From F23-B02 sp963640555 (GTDB lineage: Bacteria > Bacillota > Clostridia > Oscillospirales > Oscillospiraceae), in the NCBI GenBank assembly GCA_963640555.1, contig CAVHZB010000022.1, forward strand, positions 1 to 32,533: 32,533 nt of DNA, given 5' to 3'. The position numbers were made by a program, and so were the translations under genes. Under the pieces are notes generated by a model, which saw nothing but the letters and a program-made list of their open reading frames with translations, was not told where the DNA came from and made no database searches. Positions within the stretch are counted from its first letter, which is position 1, and each line of letters starts with the position of its first letter. Of this stretch, positions 7,124 through 14,303 are shown piece by piece.

Positions 7124-8362
7124 CTACCTTTCTACCCACACCGCGCCTATGCTCCGTGCGGATCTTGTGATGCCCGCGGCAAAATACCGAATGTCGTCCA
7201 TGGCGTGATCGTGCTGCTTAAGCGGCGCCTCCCTGCCGGAGCGCTCATCCCAGCGGTACCGGTAAAATTCGCGCAGAGCATCGTCGCAGCCGCGGCATAT
7301 CCGTATGCGCCCGGACTTGAGATACGATGCCGTAAGGCGAATGCCGGAGAGTACATCGTTCTCGGCCTTTTCGGTGCGGAAGCCCGCCCGCGTGAGCGCC
7401 TCTATAAAGCTCGCGGCGGAGGGATCGACGATGACCCGCTCCGGAACGATATCACCGCAGAGCCTGCGCATTTGCTCGACATACTCCTCATCGGTTTTCT
7501 GTGCGCCGCACCGGCGTGCGTCGTAATAATACTCACGCAGGCGGTACCACACGCCGTCGCGCTCTCCCCACAGTCCGAACGAGCTTGGGTTTTTCGTACC
7601 GTAATCGCAGGACACGATATACCGGCTGCATTCCTCGGGAGCGTCGCACAGCATATCCTCGGAGAAGAAGTCGTACACTCTGCCCTCCGGCAGTACCCAT
7701 TGTCCGAGGATGAATCTCCGGTAAAAATCGCCGCTGTACATTCTTTTATACCGCTCGATTATCTTTTTCGACAAAGAAGGATTGTCCTCGAGGGTAAAAT
7801 GGATATACAGGGCGCGGCGGGCATCACACTTTCGGATCCACTCGCGGTAAAACCAGTGCTGCGGGCTCTCCGGGTTGCAGCTGAACCATATCTTGCTGCC
7901 CGTGACCGAGCACCTTGCACATGCCTGCTCGACAAACGAGCGCGGCATCAGCACGACCTCGTCGAGCAGAACGCCCGCAAGCGTTATGCCCTGTATGAGT
8001 GAGCCGGAGCTTTCGTCCTTCCCTCCGAACAGGTAAAAGCGGTTGCTGCGCCCCATATAGTCTATCTCGATAACGCCCTTGGAGATCAGATCGCGCACCT
8101 GAAAGCCTATATCGCGCAGGACCGGCAGCAGCGGCTGCACCATGTTGCGCCGAATGCTCGTTTTCGCCTTGCCGCACATCGCAAAGCTCTGTCCGTTGAA
8201 TCTCCGCATCGCCCAGCACACGAACGATATGCCCGTACACAGTGTCTTGCCCGATCTTACCGCTCCGTCGCATATTACCGCGTCGAGCTCTCTGTAGGGC
8301 GAGGCATCGCTCCACCATGACAGCACCTTGAGCTGGGTACGGGAGAAGAAGTCAAGCTCCAT
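7124..8362 (-). CDS. terL: Terminase large subunit (packaging ATPase and nuclease)
   Basis: The product is 412 residues. Walker A is DGAVRSGKT (K about 39), Walker B is VLLDEV (about 131-136) and the coupling motif is SCNP (about 161-164). The C-terminal RNase H-like nuclease keeps its acidic residues in SCDYGTKNP (D about 253), VIVDPSAASF (D about 313) and HAMDDIRY (D about 389-390). All key residues of a working PBSX-type large terminase are therefore present. The enzyme pumps DNA into the prohead and cuts it. It overlaps the small subunit by 11 bases and precedes the portal by four. Length is normal for the family, so there is no sign of decay. Confidence 0.93.
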   Translation of the reverse strand: MELDFFSRTQLKVLSWWSDASPYRELDAVICDGAVRSGKTLCTGISFVCWAMRRFNGQSFAMCGKAKTSIRRNMVQPLLPVLRDIGFQVRDLISKGVIEIDYMGRSNRFYLFGGKDESSGSLIQGITLAGVLLDEVVLMPRSFVEQACARCSVTGSKIWFSCNPESPQHWFYREWIRKCDARRALYIHFTLEDNPSLSKKIIERYKRMYSGDFYRRFILGQWVLPEGRVYDFFSEDMLCDAPEECSRYIVSCDYGTKNPSSFGLWGERDGVWYRLREYYYDARRCGAQKTDEEYVEQMRRLCGDIVPERVIVDPSAASFIEALTRAGFRTEKAENDVLSGIRLTASYLKSGRIRICRGCDDALREFYRYRWDERSGREAPLKQHDHAMDDIRYFAAGITRSARSIGAVWVER

Positions 8363-8675
8363 CTTCCCGCTCGCCCTCCAGAAGCCTTGCGGATTTATCC
8401 AGCGCCGCGTAGAAGCAGTTTTCGTCCGGCTGCTGCTGTGCGGCTGAGGCGTTGAGCTCTATAAGCTCCCGAAGCACCGCAAGCTTATTTACGAATTTGA
8501 GCTCCACCTCACCCTTGGGACCGCGTTTTATTTCGCTCAGCAGCGAGAGGTCGAGCCCTTCGAGCTCGGATATATCCTCGGCGCTGAGGTAAAGCAGCTT
8601 CACGGCATCGTTCGGCGATGACACCGCAAGCTTTTCGAGAAGCTTATCCGCATAGGCGGATCTTTTCCTTTTCAT
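8352..8675 (-). CDS. terS: Terminase small subunit-like protein, short form (107 aa)
   Basis: The start ATG at 8675 is chosen over the GTG at 8684 because GAGAGGTG lies eight bases before the ATG but directly on the GTG. The product is 107 residues. A core with LLSEIKRGPKGEVELKF and VNKLAVLRELIEL matches the oligomerisation region of small terminases (Terminase_2 type). Small subunits are usually 140-180 residues with an N-terminal helix-turn-helix that reads the packaging site; here only about 50 residues precede the core, so the DNA-binding part is reduced or absent. It is the first gene of the cassette and overlaps terL by 11 bases. Confidence 0.75.
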   Translation of the reverse strand: MKRKRSAYADKLLEKLAVSSPNDAVKLLYLSAEDISELEGLDLSLLSEIKRGPKGEVELKFVNKLAVLRELIELNASAAQQQPDENCFYAALDKSARLLEGEREDGA

Positions 8676-8715
8676 TGTTATCACCTCTCAACCATAGGCT
8701 GTTTTCGGACGGAAC

Positions 8716-8733
8716 TTGTACATTTGCGTACAA
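8716..8733. promoter_or_regulatory. Perfect inverted repeat TTGTAC-N6-GTACAA in the cassette leader
   Basis: Six-base arms TTGTAC (8716-8721) and GTACAA (8728-8733) flank a six-base spacer, about 40 bases upstream of the small terminase start and just downstream of a terminator on the minus strand. The form suits a dimeric repressor or activator site. A looser copy, TTGTAT (8798-8803) with GTACAT (8811-8816), lies upstream. No convincing -35/-10 pair was found next to it, so its role is inferred from symmetry and position. Confidence 0.45.
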
Positions 8734-8734
8734 C

Positions 8735-8767
8735 AAAAAAGCGCAGCCGAAAAATTTTCGGCTGCGC
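8735..8767 (-). terminator. Rho-independent terminator upstream of the phage cassette
   Basis: Arms 8741-8749 (GCGCAGCCG) and 8759-8767 (CGGCTGCGC) pair perfectly around an A5T4 loop that can extend the stem. On the minus strand the hairpin is followed by T6 (8740-8735). It would stop read-through from the 6S RNA region into the terminase genes, so the cassette needs its own promoter or antitermination. Confidence 0.88.
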
Positions 8768-8819
8768 AGAATATCCTGATATGATGCTTTTATGTTGTTG
8801 TATATTGTCTGTACATATG

Positions 8820-8846
8820 AAAAGCCCGACAGCATTTGCTGTCGGG
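8820..8846 (-). terminator. Rho-independent terminator of the 6S-like RNA
   Basis: Arms 8825-8833 and 8838-8846 (CCCGACAGC with GCTGTCGGG) pair perfectly with a 4-base loop. On the minus strand they are followed by a C and four T residues (8823-8820). It lies four bases after the closing stem of the structured RNA. Confidence 0.85.
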
Positions 8847-8849
8847 AAA

Positions 8850-9044
8850 GCCCCGCCGTGCCGTTGGGGTCCGGTTATAACCTGCACAAGGTAGCAGGTG
8901 GGTCGCCTAAGTTCTGTTTCTCTGCTTCCAACGTCCGGTCTGCACCGGGAGGCCTGCAATCCGCAGATTCAAATCGGCATCCCTTATTAGAAATGTGGGT
9001 TTAACGGACCCTAAGTCAATATGACACCGCGAACACGGCAGGGC
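8850..9044 (-). ncRNA. ssrS: Probable 6S RNA
   Basis: On the minus strand an RNA of about 195 bases is closed by an outer 11-bp stem, 9034-9044 with 8850-8860 (one G-U pair). An inner stem GGGTCCG (9011-9005) with CGGACCC (8873-8867) lies inside large asymmetric loops. Near the 3' side there is a local hairpin ACCTGC...GCAGGT within GGCGACCCACCTGC, as in the 3' part of the 6S central bubble. The long rod with internal loops, the size and the terminator just downstream fit 6S RNA, which binds housekeeping RNA polymerase by mimicking an open promoter. RNase P, tmRNA and SRP motifs are absent. No clear promoter was found, so the exact 5' end is uncertain. Confidence 0.62.
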
Positions 9045-9075
9045 ACACTATCATTTAATGCGCTGTAAGCTGTTG

Positions 9076-9363
9076 TTATTCCTCGTCCTCGCCCTCTGCC
9101 TCGAAGATGGTCATGAACATCTCGTGTACCTGCTGAAGCTTATCGTCATCGTCTATGGATTCAAACAGCTCCTCGCCGTTTTCGTCCTCGGTAACGCTCA
9201 GCAGGATAAGACCGTAATCCGGATCGTCCTCGTCCATATCGGTCGGCAGAAACGCCGAGAATGTTTCGCCGTTATAATCTATCGTATCGATAAGCTCAAG
9301 CTCGAACTCGTTTCCTTCATCGTCAACTATGGTGATAAAATCGTTGCCGAAATTTTCGCTCAT
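9076..9363 (-). CDS. DUF1292 family protein (YrzB-like)
   Basis: The 95-residue acidic protein starts at ATG 9363 with AGGAGG seven bases upstream. The pattern ITIVDDEGNEFELELIDTI, then YLLP-like FSAFLPTDMDEDDPDYGL and LLSVTEDENGEELFESIDDD is typical of DUF1292 proteins (B. subtilis YrzB), which are widespread in Firmicutes and of unknown function. The C-terminus ends in an acidic tail (EAEGEDEE). It has its own promoter between it and the upstream BofC-like gene, so it can be expressed alone. The 6S-like RNA follows on the same strand. Confidence 0.88.
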   Translation of the reverse strand: MSENFGNDFITIVDDEGNEFELELIDTIDYNGETFSAFLPTDMDEDDPDYGLILLSVTEDENGEELFESIDDDDKLQQVHEMFMTIFEAEGEDEE

Positions 9364-9393
9364 TGGTTTTTCCTCCTGTGTTGTTGTGGCTTT

Positions 9394-9422
9394 ATTTTAC
9401 CCCACACCGGAGTATAAATCAA
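9394..9422 (-). promoter_or_regulatory. Sigma-A type promoter for the DUF1292 gene
   Basis: On the minus strand TTGATT (9422-9417), a 17-base spacer and TAAAAT (9399-9394) lie about 30 bases upstream of the DUF1292 start. Spacing is optimal and two bases deviate from consensus. Confidence 0.72.
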
Positions 9423-9432
9423 GGAGTATTTG

Positions 9433-9765
9433 TCATGAACCGAGATCCTCGAGCAACGAGGCAAGCTCCGTCTCGTCCCGTGCGGGTATGCCGCTTTGCA
9501 GCTTCAGCCGATCGACATTGTTAAGCGTCTGCGTCTGAATATCCGTCAGCGTCACGGGAGTTTCCGAGCTCCCCTCGAAAACGGCGATATATCCCTGCCA
9601 GTCGCGCAGATAATATATCTCCCGCTTTGCAGAGGCATACTGCACATTCGCCGGCTCCGAGCCGTTTTCCCGCTCTGGGCTCATTCCCCCGACGGCAGCG
9701 GTACCCATGATCCCCGCCGACAGCACGAGAAGGCACAAAAGCAGCTTTTTAAATGTATTTTTCAA
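9433..9765 (-). CDS. BofC-like small exported protein
   Basis: The start is probably the TTG at 9765, giving 110 residues. A GTG at 9774 in the same frame sits only one or two bases from the AAGGAG site, too close for use, whereas the TTG is 11 bases away. The N-terminus is a basic stretch plus a hydrophobic helix (KKLLLCLLVLSAGIMGTAAVG), a signal peptide or anchor. The C-terminal half reads EIYYLRDWQGYIAVFEG, TLTDIQTQTLNNVDR, LQSGIPARDETELASLLEDLGS, which matches the C-terminal domain of BofC, an intercompartmental checkpoint protein of sporulating Bacillus, also found as stand-alone proteins in Clostridia. Function here is unknown; a role in sporulation is only suggested. Confidence 0.7.
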   Translation of the reverse strand: MKNTFKKLLLCLLVLSAGIMGTAAVGGMSPERENGSEPANVQYASAKREIYYLRDWQGYIAVFEGSSETPVTLTDIQTQTLNNVDRLKLQSGIPARDETELASLLEDLGS

Positions 9766-9865
9766 TTTGTCCACACTCCTTTTTGATAATTATGTCCTGA
9801 AACGGCAAAAACAAATACCCTTGAAGCGAAACTTTACAAAATATCCACTCCTACTTGACATAAGA

Positions 9866-9874
9866 TGATATAAT
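9866..9874 (+). promoter_or_regulatory. Extended -10 promoter candidate for the PBP gene
   Basis: TGATATAAT at 9866-9874 is a consensus extended -10 (TGnTATAAT), about 100 bases before the PBP start. A TTGACA at 9855 is only eight bases from the -10 and cannot serve as its -35. An extended -10 can work with a weak -35. Confidence 0.5.
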
Positions 9875-9974
9875 AGTATTTCAGATAAAATTGAGTTTTT
9901 ATGTCCATCAATACATATTATTAAGCACTGCCTATTTTGGCACATATCACGCACGCAGGGAGGTGTGCCCGACA

Positions 9975-12110
9975 ATGGATATTGCAAAGGAGCCCGGCAC
10001 CGAAAAACGCAGCGGCAGAGCCGGAAGTGTTTTGCGGATACTCGGCACGATATTGCTCATCGGTGTCGTTACCGGTCTTATATTTGTCTGCATTTTCGCG
10101 TTTTATGTCAAGACCTGTATTACTCCGAGCCTTGACCTTGACCTGAACGATTTTACCCTTAACCAATCCAGCATTATCTATTATCAGGATGAAAACGGCG
10201 ATTATCAAAAGCTGACGACCGTTAAAAGCAGCGAAAACCGCATCTGGATCGACGGTGACGATATCCCTCAGCACATGAAGGATGCACTCGTAGCCATTGA
10301 GGACAAGCGATTTTACACTCACAAGGGTGTTGACTGGTTCCGCACGGCGCACGCAGCACTCAATATGTTCACCGGCGGCTCGACCTTCGGCGGCTCAACG
10401 ATAACGCAGCAGCTTATAAAGAACCTTACCCAGCAGGACGATATAACCGTTCAGCGTAAGCTGCTTGAGATATTCCAGGCACTTGAGCTCGAGCAGAATT
10501 ACGACAAGGAGGAGATACTTGAGTATTACCTCAACGCCGTTTACTTCGGCGAGGGCTGCTACGGCATACAGACTGCGGCGCAGACCTATTTCGGCAAGGA
10601 TGCAAAGGACCTTTCCGTCGCCGAGGCCGCATCCATAGTCGGCATAACGAACCTGCCGACATACTACGACCCGTTTTACAGCGTCGAAAACAACAAGGCG
10701 CGTCAGGAAAATGTCCTGCGTGAGATGTATAAGCAGGGCTACCTTGAAAAAGACGAGTACGAGGCGGCTCTTGCCGAGGAGCTTGAGTTTGTACGCGGCG
10801 AGAATGCCCCGAGCAATTCAACGCCTTATACCTACTATGAGGAAGTAGTTCTCTCCGATGTAATAACGGACCTTGCCGAGGCCAAGGGCATCAGCCGCAC
10901 CGCGGCGAGCCAGCTCGTACACAATGCCGGCTATGAGATATACGCCTGCATAGATACGAACATTCAGGCCAAGGTCGATGCAATATACACGAATCTCGAG
11001 GAGCTGCCCCAGTCTTACAACGGCACGTCATCGCAGCTTCAGAGCGCGATAGTCATCATTGACCAGACAACCGGCGAGATAAAGGCCTTGTGCGGAGGCA
11101 CGGGTGAAAAGACCATTAACTACGGTCTGAACAGAGCCACCGACACTACGCGTCCGCCCGGATCGTCGATAAAGCCTCTCTCCGTTTACGGACCTGCGGT
11201 TGAATACGGGCTCATAAGCCCCTCTACTCTCGTACTCGACGCGGACGAGACGCATGTTCAGCTTGCGCACACCTCATGGTATCCGAAAAACTCACCGGAC
11301 GAATACGACAATGTCATCACGATAAAATACGCGCTCCAGTGGTCGAAAAACACCGTTGCGGCGCAGATCGTTGATAAGCTCACGCCCTCGGCGTCACTTG
11401 ATTTCCTGCGCACCCGTCTCGGCGTTACGAGCCTCATAGACGCCGACGCGGATTATGCGGCAATGGCGCTCGGTCAGCCCAGCTACGGTATCACCGTGCG
11501 CGAGATGGCACAGGCCTACACCGCTCTGGCTAACGACGGCACCTTCACCTATTCCCGCACCTACACCATGGTGAAGGACCGCACCGGAAAGATAATCCTC
11601 GATAATCAGCCGCGTACCATTCAGGCCTTCTCGCAGGAGACCGCGCGCACCATGACCTATATGCTCAACAACGCCGCCACCAACGGCACGGGCTCCGGCT
11701 CACGCCTGAGCAACATGCCCGTTGCCGGCAAGACCGGTACAACGACGGCAAACTACGACCGCTGGTTCTGCGGCTACACACCGTATTACACCTGCGCGGT
11801 CTGGACCGGCTATGACACGCCCGAGAAGCTGGCCTTCAGCGGCAACCCCGCAGTTACCATCTGGCAGAAGGTCATGGAATCGGTACACGAGGATCTGCCG
11901 TACAAGGACTTCAACATGTCTCAGGGCGGCGAGCCTACGGGCATATTCGGAACCGAGGAGGAGCTTGAGGATCAGGCTCTGACGGAGGAAGAACGCGCCA
12001 AGAAGGAAGAGGAAGAAAAGAAAAAGCAGGAAGAGGAAGAAAAAAAGAAGCAGGAAGACTCGACCGATGAAAGCGGCGATATCTTCTCAAACTTCCGCGA
12101 TCTGTTCTAA
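9975..12110 (+). CDS. Class A penicillin-binding protein (bifunctional transglycosylase/transpeptidase)
   Basis: The start ATG at 9975 follows GGGAGGTG; an upstream in-frame ATG lacks a ribosome site. The product has 711 residues with one N-terminal membrane helix (about 20-44). The GT51 transglycosylase has EDKRFYTHKG (catalytic E about 109), GGSTITQQLIKNLT and YYLNAVYFG. The transpeptidase has PGSSIKP (S about 397, K about 400), WSKNT (SxN) and AGKTGTT (KTG about 586-588). It polymerises and crosslinks peptidoglycan outside the membrane and is of the PBP1a/PonA type. The last 60 residues are a charged Glu/Lys repeat followed by a short tail, a low-complexity extension. A small conserved-type gene follows 13 bases later. 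Confidence 0.93.
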   Translation: MDIAKEPGTEKRSGRAGSVLRILGTILLIGVVTGLIFVCIFAFYVKTCITPSLDLDLNDFTLNQSSIIYYQDENGDYQKLTTVKSSENRIWIDGDDIPQHMKDALVAIEDKRFYTHKGVDWFRTAHAALNMFTGGSTFGGSTITQQLIKNLTQQDDITVQRKLLEIFQALELEQNYDKEEILEYYLNAVYFGEGCYGIQTAAQTYFGKDAKDLSVAEAASIVGITNLPTYYDPFYSVENNKARQENVLREMYKQGYLEKDEYEAALAEELEFVRGENAPSNSTPYTYYEEVVLSDVITDLAEAKGISRTAASQLVHNAGYEIYACIDTNIQAKVDAIYTNLEELPQSYNGTSSQLQSAIVIIDQTTGEIKALCGGTGEKTINYGLNRATDTTRPPGSSIKPLSVYGPAVEYGLISPSTLVLDADETHVQLAHTSWYPKNSPDEYDNVITIKYALQWSKNTVAAQIVDKLTPSASLDFLRTRLGVTSLIDADADYAAMALGQPSYGITVREMAQAYTALANDGTFTYSRTYTMVKDRTGKIILDNQPRTIQAFSQETARTMTYMLNNAATNGTGSGSRLSNMPVAGKTGTTTANYDRWFCGYTPYYTCAVWTGYDTPEKLAFSGNPAVTIWQKVMESVHEDLPYKDFNMSQGGEPTGIFGTEEELEDQALTEEERAKKEEEEKKKQEEEEKKKQEDSTDESGDIFSNFRDLF

Positions 12111-12123
12111 AGGAGGAATTAGT

Positions 12124-12408
12124 TTGGCTAACAAACCGCTTGAATACAAGGGGCACCCCCTGCAAAGGGCCGGTAATATCGTTTATTACGGCAGCATGGC
12201 TGATAAATACATTATCATGCTTCAGATAATGGACACCAAAAAGGTCAAGGATCTCGATGTCGCAACGAAGGTATCCGTTCAGCTTCAGCTCACGGACTCC
12301 TCGGTCAAATCGCGCGACAGGATAGTCAAGAAAAGCGAGAAGGACGGATTCTGGGCCGCAATGGATGTTGCGAGCGTCTGGCTCGACAGAGCTCTGGCGG
12401 CAAAATAA
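12124..12408 (+). CDS. Small protein of unknown function downstream of PBP (94 aa)
   Basis: The start is the TTG at 12124, seven bases after AGGAGG; the frame runs upstream to an ATG inside the PBP gene but without a site. The 94-residue soluble product has NKPLEYKGHPLQRAGNIVYY, YIIMLQIMDTKKVKDLDVA, VSVQLQLTD, and a C-terminal helix KSEKDGFWAAMDVASVWLDR. I recall similar short proteins in other Clostridia but cannot name a family or role. Thirteen bases separate it from the PBP stop, so it is probably in the same transcript, and a strong terminator follows. A cell-wall link is suggested by position only. Confidence 0.8.
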   Translation: MANKPLEYKGHPLQRAGNIVYYGSMADKYIIMLQIMDTKKVKDLDVATKVSVQLQLTDSSVKSRDRIVKKSEKDGFWAAMDVASVWLDRALAAK

Positions 12409-12426
12409 GCAAATTTTTCTGAAGCG

Positions 12427-12458
12427 GAGACAGTCAAAACGACTGTCTCTGTTTTTTT
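12427..12458 (+). terminator. Rho-independent terminator after the PBP operon
   Basis: Arms 12427-12435 (GAGACAGTC) and 12441-12449 (GACTGTCTC) pair perfectly with a 5-base loop and are followed by TG and T7. Confidence 0.93.
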
Positions 12459-12559
12459 GCCCTGATTGTTATAAATTTGCTTAAAATAAGTGTAGAATTT
12501 ACGAAAAATTTATACTATACTATATGGTGTTTATTAATTTTGAAATTCGGGAGGAAAAC

Positions 12560-13942
12560 ATGAAGAAAGTACAGTTTACGGAAACCGTGCTTCGCGACGC
12601 AAATCAGTCGCTTATCGCAACAAGGCTTCCCTACAGCAAGTTCGAGCCCATCCTTGAACGGATGGACAAGGCCGGATTCTATTCCGTTGAGTGCTGGGGC
12701 GGCGCCACATTTGATGTCTGCCTGAGATTCCTCAACGAAGATCCTTGGGAGCGTCTGCGCAAGATCCGTGCAAAGATGCCCAACACCAAGCTTCAGATGC
12801 TTCTGCGTGGTCAGAACATCCTCGGCTACAAGCATTATCCCGACGATATCGTCCGCCGCTTCGTGCGCGCATCCGTCAAAAACGGCATTGACATCATCCG
12901 CATATTCGACGCATTGAACGACACGGATAACCTCAAGGTCGCCATTGAGGAGACCGTGAAGCAGGGTGCAATGGCCTCCGGCACCATTTCCTACACCACA
13001 AGCCCCGTACACACAACGGCAAAGTTCGTCGAGATGGTAAAGGAGCTCAGGCAGATGGGCGTTTCCTCCATCTGCATAAAGGACATGGCCGGCATCATGA
13101 CCCCGCAGAGCGCATACGACCTCGTTTCCGGCATAAAGGATGCCGTCGATCTTCCCGTCGTTCTGCACACGCACTGCACCACGGGCCTTGCCTTCATGAC
13201 CTATCTCAAGGGCATCGAGGCCGGTGCCGACGTTATCGACACCGCGATATCCCCCTTCTCCGGCGGCACCTCGCAGCCCGCTACCGAGACGCTGTTCTAC
13301 GCGCTGCGCGAGCTCGGCTACGACGTTGCGCTCGACGAGAAGATACTCATAGAAATGGCAAACTACTTCAAGCCCATCCGCAACGATTACCTCGCCGACG
13401 GCACGCTCAACCCCATATCCATGAGCACCGATACCCAGTGCCTGACCTATCAGATACCCGGCGGCATGCTCTCGAACCTTCTCAGCCAGCTGAAGATGAT
13501 GAACGCGCTGGACAAGTTCGAGGAGGCGCTCATCGAAACGCCGCGCGTGCGCAAGGACATGGGCTATCCCCCGCTCGTCACCCCGACCAGCCAGCTCGTC
13601 GGCTCGCAGGCGGTGCAGAACGTGCTCGCGGGCGAGCGCTACAAGAACGTCGGCGCGGAGATCAAGGCCTACTGCCGCGGCGAATACGGCAGAACGCCCG
13701 CTCCCATCGACGAGGCGGTTCGCGCAAAGATACTGGGCGGCGAAAAGCCCATCGAGGGCCGCTATGCCGACACGCTTCCGACCGACACCTACGAAAAGGC
13801 AGCCGAATACCTCGGCGGCACCGCAAGGTGCGAGGAGGACGTGCTCAGCTACATCGCCTTCCCCCAGGTCGCGGAGAACTTCTTTGAAAAGCGCCGCGAG
13901 GCGGAGGAAAAGGTCGTTCGCTACACCATTACCGAGGCCTGA
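12560..13942 (+). CDS. oadA: Oxaloacetate decarboxylase carboxyltransferase (alpha) subunit
   Basis: The start ATG at 12560 follows GGGAGG; the upstream in-frame ATG at 12524 has no site. The product has 460 residues. The HMGL-like TIM barrel is marked by ETVLRDANQSL at the N-terminus, RIFDALNDTDNL, ICIKDMAGIMTP (the Lys of the carboxyltransferase site) and the metal-binding HTHCTTG. A conserved carboxylase domain follows (about 290-460). No biotin domain is fused; a separate carrier is encoded two genes on. It transfers carboxyl from oxaloacetate to biotin in the cytoplasm, giving pyruvate. With an OadB gene present a Na+-pumping decarboxylase is far more likely than a pyruvate carboxylase subunit B. 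A 150-base intergenic leader precedes it. Confidence 0.9.
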   Translation: MKKVQFTETVLRDANQSLIATRLPYSKFEPILERMDKAGFYSVECWGGATFDVCLRFLNEDPWERLRKIRAKMPNTKLQMLLRGQNILGYKHYPDDIVRRFVRASVKNGIDIIRIFDALNDTDNLKVAIEETVKQGAMASGTISYTTSPVHTTAKFVEMVKELRQMGVSSICIKDMAGIMTPQSAYDLVSGIKDAVDLPVVLHTHCTTGLAFMTYLKGIEAGADVIDTAISPFSGGTSQPATETLFYALRELGYDVALDEKILIEMANYFKPIRNDYLADGTLNPISMSTDTQCLTYQIPGGMLSNLLSQLKMMNALDKFEEALIETPRVRKDMGYPPLVTPTSQLVGSQAVQNVLAGERYKNVGAEIKAYCRGEYGRTPAPIDEAVRAKILGGEKPIEGRYADTLPTDTYEKAAEYLGGTARCEEDVLSYIAFPQVAENFFEKRREAEEKVVRYTITEA

Positions 13943-13955
13943 GGAGGTTTAGACG

Positions 13956-14303
13956 ATGACTGATCTGATAAACATTTCCTTCGGAGATGCCTCACTGTGC
14001 GCCCTGCTCGGCTATATCGTTGTTTTCTTCGGCCTCGTGCTCCTCATGTGGGTCGTTATGATAATGGGAAAGATCATGGTAAGCAGCGCAAACAAGGCAA
14101 AGACCGCAGCTCCCGCTCCCGCAGCCGCGGCGCCCGCGCCGGTCGTTCCGGAGGCTCCGGGCTCGGCAGGCGAGCTCAAGCTCTACGACACCGATCCCAG
14201 GGATGCCGCCATGGTAATGGCCATAGTCGCGGACACTCTCGGCAAGCCCGTTAACGAGCTCCGCTTTATTTCGATCAAGGAGGTCAAGGAAGATGAAGTA
14301 TAA
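13956..14303 (+). CDS. oadG: Oxaloacetate decarboxylase gamma-type subunit
   Basis: The 115-residue protein starts at ATG 13956 behind GAGG. One membrane helix spans about residues 14-40 (LCALLGYIVVFFGLVLLMWV), followed by an Ala/Pro-rich linker (AAPAPAAAAPAPVVPEAP) and a soluble domain (DPRDAAMVMAIVADTLG, FISIKEVKE). This is the OadG/MmdD layout: a membrane anchor that assembles the alpha and beta subunits and binds zinc or sodium-related sites. It lies 13 bases after oadA and its last 11 bases overlap the next gene. The C-terminal part resembles OadG-associated domains seen in Clostridia. Confidence 0.85.
   Translation: MTDLINISFGDASLCALLGYIVVFFGLVLLMWVVMIMGKIMVSSANKAKTAAPAPAAAAPAPVVPEAPGSAGELKLYDTDPRDAAMVMAIVADTLGKPVNELRFISIKEVKEDEV

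Noticed and set aside
7040..8002. Open frame (320 codons) on the plus strand opposite the large terminase
   Set aside because: Antisense to TerL, which has all motifs; no domain or ribosome site.
9766..9865. Promoter for the BofC-like gene on the minus strand
   Set aside because: CATAAT and TATTTG candidates have poor -35 partners, so no call was made.
9855..9874. TTGACA at 9855 with TATAAT at 9869 as a normal promoter
   Set aside because: The spacer is only eight bases. The TATAAT was kept as an extended -10 instead.
12466..12559. Promoter upstream of the decarboxylase operon
   Set aside because: The stretch is AT-rich, with TTTACG and TATATG at 17-base spacing, but several weak alternatives exist and none stands out enough to annotate.
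12515..13174. Open frame on the minus strand opposite oadA
   Set aside because: Antisense shadow of a conserved enzyme gene.
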